A DNA stretch of 64,000 nucleotides from Nitrospirota bacterium (GTDB lineage Bacteria > Nitrospirota > Leptospirillia > Leptospirillales > Leptospirillaceae), in NCBI GenBank assembly GCA_027314645.1, contig DAHVAL010000005.1, positions 36,419 through 100,418 of the forward strand, given 5' to 3'. The notes under the pieces are model-generated. The model was given only the letters and a program-made list of their open reading frames with translations. It ran no database searches and had not been told where the DNA came from. This document shows positions 60,995-64,000 of the stretch, one piece after another (within the stretch, counting starts at the first letter, position 1; each line of letters starts with the position of its first letter). Both the position numbers and the translations under genes were made by a program.

Positions 60995-61717
60995 TTACGC
61001 CATCGATGAAAAAATAAGGTAGAGGCTCAGCATTATCGTGCAAAGAGAAAGCGCACTCACGAGAGCGGAAGTCGTCTCCCTTGGAACATCCGCAGGGGAA
61101 TTACCAACCCGTAATCCATGGTACACGCTCACCGAGGAAATGATCAGACCATAAAATAGCCCTTCGATGACCGGAAGCACAAGGTCCGACAGCTTAATGC
61201 TTTCCTCGATCATTCTTGCAAGAGTCGCGATCGGCATCGAAAGACCCATCAGAGCCATCGCAAATCCGCCCGCCATGGCAATGAGGCCGAAATAGAACGT
61301 CAATGCGATATTTGAAATAACAATCCCGACAAGGCGCGGAGTGACCAGGAAGTGGGAGAGATTGACTCCCAGCATTTCTATCGTATCCAGCTCTCCGGAT
61401 ACCCGCATGTTTCCTATCTCCACAGCCAATCCCGAGATTGAACGGGCAGTGACAATCAGCGCGGTGGCGAATGGTCCGACAATTCCGAAAATGATGTGAA
61501 GAACAATGAGCCCGATGAGGTTTTGAATGCCTAGTTTTGGAAGTTCGATCCCCGTTTCAGCGACAACCCCTGCACCCACCAGCAGCGCCACCGTCGTCAC
61601 AATGGGCAACGCTGAAAGTCCCGCATTGACGATGGGCTGGAGAAAAAAATGGAGGATCAGCCTTCTTGTGATCACAAGGAGGCCGAGGTCGTACAGACTG
61701 GTGAGGATGATCTGCAC
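60995..61717 (-). CDS. MlaE family ABC permease
   Basis: Permease of the MCE-type lipid transporter. Conserved MlaE features: GLSALPIVTTVALLVGAGVV, GPFATALIVTARSISGLAVE with IGNMRVSGELDTIEMLGVN, PRLVGIVIS and the C-terminal GLRVGNSPADVPRETTSALV. From GTG 61717 it has 240 residues, about 20 fewer than usual; upstream, in frame, lie family-like residues (SPVRLFQYFRDLVQI) but no ATG, GTG or TTG before a stop, so a rare start (ATT or ATC near 61770) is possible. Confidence 0.87.
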   Translation of the reverse strand: MQIILTSLYDLGLLVITRRLILHFFLQPIVNAGLSALPIVTTVALLVGAGVVAETGIELPKLGIQNLIGLIVLHIIFGIVGPFATALIVTARSISGLAVEIGNMRVSGELDTIEMLGVNLSHFLVTPRLVGIVISNIALTFYFGLIAMAGGFAMALMGLSMPIATLARMIEESIKLSDLVLPVIEGLFYGLIISSVSVYHGLRVGNSPADVPRETTSALVSALSLCTIMLSLYLIFSSMA

Positions 61718-61842
61718 AAGATCCCTGAAATACTGAAAGAGTCGGACAGGGCTGATTGACTGGAGAATGTTGATTTCAGACCTCTAACGCAAAATATTCA
61801 ATGACTCATCCATCATCCGCCATTTTCGGTGCAGCCGGTCTT

Positions 61843-62838
61843 TCATGGCTGATTCATCTCTTCTGTTGTCTCGCCCGTGAGCGCTTGCAAGAAGGCGATC
61901 AATTCTTTTTTTTCGGTGATCGAAAGATGGAGCGGAACAAGAAGAATGTCCTTTGTTGCGTAAGGAGAGCGTCCCCCTCCCTTATTGTAGAAATCAACGA
62001 CCTGTCCAAGAGTTTTGAAGACGCCGTCATGCATATAGGGAGCGGTCAAGGCAATGTTCCGCAGGGAAGGAGTTCGGAATTTTCCTTTATCCCTGGGATT
62101 ATGGGTCACCGCATACCGGCCAACGTCAGCGGGAAGGGGGCCGGTCTGCGGAACACCCAAATTATGATAGACCTGATCGGATAAAAGGGCACCGGAATGA
62201 CACAATACGCAACGGGCCTTTCCTTTAAACAGGACCAATCCTTTCATTTGTTTGGAGGAAAGAGCGCTCTTATTGCCCATCAAGAATTTATCGTAGGGAG
62301 AATTCGGAGTGACGAGAGTGCGTTCATAGGCAGCGATCGCTTCCGCAATGCTATCGCTCGAAACATCTCCTCCGAAAACATCTTGGAAAGTTTGATGATA
62401 ATAAGGGATTTTTCGAAGGCGCTCAACCACAGCCTGGGTGTTTGGATTTGCCATTTCAACCGGATTGGTGAGAGGACCGAGGGCTTGCTCCTCGAGACTG
62501 CCCGCTCGACCATCCCAGAATTGAAGGTTCATATAGGCGGCATTGAGGACGGGTGGCGCATTTCTCCCGCCCCGCTTTCCCCCAACCCCAATGGAAAAAG
62601 GCTTCGGGTCGGCATAGCCCACCTTTGGCATATGGCAAAAGGCGCAACTGATGGCACCGTTGACAGACAGTTTCGGATCAAAGAAGAGCTTTTTCCCCAA
62701 CGCGACCTTTGCAGGCGTTTCAAGGTTCGATAGAGGGATTGGAGGAACCGGAGGCAACGGAACAAGCGGTTGGGCAAACGCCAATCCACCGAAAAAAACC
62801 AGGAAGCTCGCACTTGCACTCAAAGTACGGAAAAGCAT
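61843..62838 (-). CDS. Di-haem cytochrome c peroxidase family protein
   Basis: Periplasmic di-haem peroxidase (CcpA/MauG family), 331 residues from ATG 62838. Signal peptide SASASFLVFFGGLAFAQ; haem c motifs CAFCH in the first domain and CVLCH in the second, with RNAPPVLNAAYM, FWDGRAGSLEEQA, RTPSLRNIALTAPYMHDG and LGQVVDFYNKGG as further family marks. It probably reduces H2O2 with electrons from a c-type cytochrome. It is monocistronic here and divergent from a cbb3-type oxidase reading frame. Confidence 0.93.
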   Translation of the reverse strand: MLFRTLSASASFLVFFGGLAFAQPLVPLPPVPPIPLSNLETPAKVALGKKLFFDPKLSVNGAISCAFCHMPKVGYADPKPFSIGVGGKRGGRNAPPVLNAAYMNLQFWDGRAGSLEEQALGPLTNPVEMANPNTQAVVERLRKIPYYHQTFQDVFGGDVSSDSIAEAIAAYERTLVTPNSPYDKFLMGNKSALSSKQMKGLVLFKGKARCVLCHSGALLSDQVYHNLGVPQTGPLPADVGRYAVTHNPRDKGKFRTPSLRNIALTAPYMHDGVFKTLGQVVDFYNKGGGRSPYATKDILLVPLHLSITEKKELIAFLQALTGETTEEMNQP

Positions 62839-63077
62839 CTTCAGACCCCCATCATTATCTTTAGCAGCAAGGTTCGAAGCATAAACGCAATGTTTCCGAA
62901 ATCCTAGCATAGATTAGATTGGATCCAAAAGGGATAACTCGATGAGAAATACTATTGAAATCGAAAGTCCGGCATTTTTTTCTTAGTTTAGTTTACATAA
63001 TATACATTATTTGCGATTTAAAAAGAGAAACCTCCCCCCCCAAGTGTTTCATCCCTAAAACAATTTCTTCCCTTCTG
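62839..63077. other. Divergent region between peroxidase and ccoN-like frame
   Basis: About 240 bases, strongly AT-rich in its middle. For the leftward peroxidase, TTGGAT and TAGGAT spaced 16 bases (around 62905-62932) are a possible promoter. ATAAT-N4-ATTAT (62997-63010) is a small dyad. Directly before ATG 63078 there is no Shine-Dalgarno sequence and no coding similarity. Confidence 0.4.
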
Positions 63078-64000
63078 ATGAACCCAAGACAGGTGAAGGG
63101 GATTTATCCCACCACATGGATCATGATGGCGGGGCTTCTTTATCTGATCACGGTCTATTCCATGTCCCAGTCGGTCGAGGTGTTTCATGTCACCGGGTTG
63201 AACGAAGCCCTGCTCACCTGGTGGAATGCCCATAACCAGCTTGGAATCTGGATCACCCCGATCTCCATCGGGATCGCCATGTACCTCATTCCGAAGCTGT
63301 CGGGAAACCCGCTTTACAGCCACAAGCTGGCACATCTGACCTTCTGGGGGCTCTTCGCCTTCTACTCCACCCCCGGGGCTCATCACATGATGGGAGCGCC
63401 CATTCCCGAGTGGCTCAAGTCTTTCGCTTCGGTGTCCGGGGTGCTGATTCTGGTGCCAGGCATGTCCTTTATCGCCAACGCCCTTTTCACCATGCAGGGC
63501 AAGTGGAAACTTTTCGTTGAAGTGCCGGCCCTCCGCTGGGCGATCACCGGAACCCTGATGGGCATTCCCCTCTTTTTCCAGGGCGGATTCCAGCAGACCC
63601 GGGCGATCAACTGGTACATTCATGGGACCCACTGGATCGTGGCCCATGCCCATCTGGCGCTTCTGGGCTTCTCCTCATTCATTGAGATCGGGGCCATGTA
63701 CTACGGCCTTGAACGCCTCCTGAAGCGGAGATTCAACCCGACCCTCGAGCTCTATCACTACTGGCTCATGACCATCGGGTTCATCATGTTCTGGACCTCG
63801 CTCACGGCCGCTGGACTGATCCAGGCCGCCGCGAAGGTGTACGAGATTCCCTATGTCGCCTCCATTCAGGCCACGCATCCCTACATGGTGGCGCGTTCGT
63901 GGGGTGGCGCAATGATCATCACGGGTCAATGGATCTTTCTCTACAACCTCTACCGGACGGCGACAGCTCCGGCAGCCAAGGCTGTTCCCTACGAAGCCAA
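63078..64000 (+). CDS. cbb3-type cytochrome c oxidase subunit I, N-terminally short, runs off window
   Basis: Open from ATG 63078 to the window end (307 codons). It contains the haem-copper core: CuB histidine in WWNAHNQLG, the Tyr/His-His set in FYSTPGAHHMM with the CcoN spacing of Tyr to His-His, and the haem histidines in THWIVAHAHLALLG. It begins only one helix before the first CuB histidine, so the four N-terminal helices with the first low-spin haem ligand are missing. No Shine-Dalgarno precedes the ATG. It is either a 5'-truncated copy or the C-terminal half of a split subunit. Confidence 0.75.
   Translation, partial: MNPRQVKGIYPTTWIMMAGLLYLITVYSMSQSVEVFHVTGLNEALLTWWNAHNQLGIWITPISIGIAMYLIPKLSGNPLYSHKLAHLTFWGLFAFYSTPGAHHMMGAPIPEWLKSFASVSGVLILVPGMSFIANALFTMQGKWKLFVEVPALRWAITGTLMGIPLFFQGGFQQTRAINWYIHGTHWIVAHAHLALLGFSSFIEIGAMYYGLERLLKRRFNPTLELYHYWLMTIGFIMFWTSLTAAGLIQAAAKVYEIPYVASIQATHPYMVARSWGGAMIITGQWIFLYNLYRTATAPAAKAVPYEA

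Noticed and set aside
62997..63010. ATAAT-N4-ATTAT dyad considered as a Fur box
   Set aside because: The half-sites resemble Fur hexamers but the spacing does not fit the 19-bp consensus.

Overview
The window is ordinary bacterial chromosome from a Gram-negative (diderm) organism: it carries lptF/lptG, a LolCDE-type exporter, an Mla-type lipid transport cluster, TolC-family proteins, lipoproteins and a cbb3-type oxidase subunit. The gene style (type I-beta DAHP synthase, HisZ, a class V aminotransferase paired with serA, many TTG/GTG starts with good Shine-Dalgarno sites, dense ATGA/TGATG junctions, moderate GC by eye) fits Nitrospirota, and an acidophilic iron oxidiser such as Leptospirillum is my best guess. 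That assignment is inference from remembered family patterns, not a search.

Layout. 1-5.1 kb (+): aromatic amino-acid operon pheA(partial)-aroF-tyrA-aroA, running with overlaps into cmk and plsC. 5.2-6.7 kb: a SprT-like metalloprotease and a convergent phosphotransacylase. 7.2-13.3 kb (+): class V aminotransferase, serA, hisZ, dnaB, sixA. 13.5-15.4 kb: a secreted NHL-repeat protein with a clear terminator, then a broken ORF6N gene. 15.4-19 kb (-): lptF-lptG-hemH. 19.2-21.5 kb (+): methyltransferase, DUF5069 protein, miaB. 21.7-26.8 kb (-): purQ-purL-purF and a protein with a TrkA-C-like end.

27.2-41.3 kb is the accessory-looking part. An RND efflux operon (beta-barrel protein, TolC, membrane fusion protein, RND pump) is followed by a convergent LysR regulator. 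The LysR gene is divergent from a second unit: TolC, a second beta-barrel paralogue, a single-TM protein of unknown family, an ABC-2 ATPase and permease, a flavin reductase and a Cache-domain protein. The two TolC/beta-barrel pairs look like duplicates with swapped gene order, and I consider this the best candidate for an undescribed export arrangement. At 41.4-42.06 kb a self-contained unit has a good promoter, a leader of about 220 nt with three strong hairpins, a small secreted peptidoglycan-binding protein and a terminator.

42-44.8 kb (+): rsmD, coaD, an aminotransferase and an FmdB-type zinc ribbon. 44.8-49.4 kb (-): mtnA-lysS-lolC/E-lolD. 49.4-54 kb (-): nuoF-like protein, thioredoxin-like ferredoxin, TPR protein, purE-purK. 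54-57 kb (-): class III cyclase, TPR-like lipoprotein, DsbA-like protein. 57.1-58.5 kb (+): a membrane protein with a degenerate GGDEF-like domain. 58.5-61.7 kb (-): an Mla-like system (mlaE, mlaF, mlaD) with a TPR lipoprotein. 61.8-62.8 kb (-): di-haem cytochrome c peroxidase. 63.1-64 kb (+): a cbb3 subunit I reading frame that lacks the expected N-terminal helices and runs off the window.

No rRNA, tRNA, CRISPR array, insertion sequence or prophage was recognised. Start sites were chosen by eye from Shine-Dalgarno spacing and family alignment, so several remain uncertain and are flagged.
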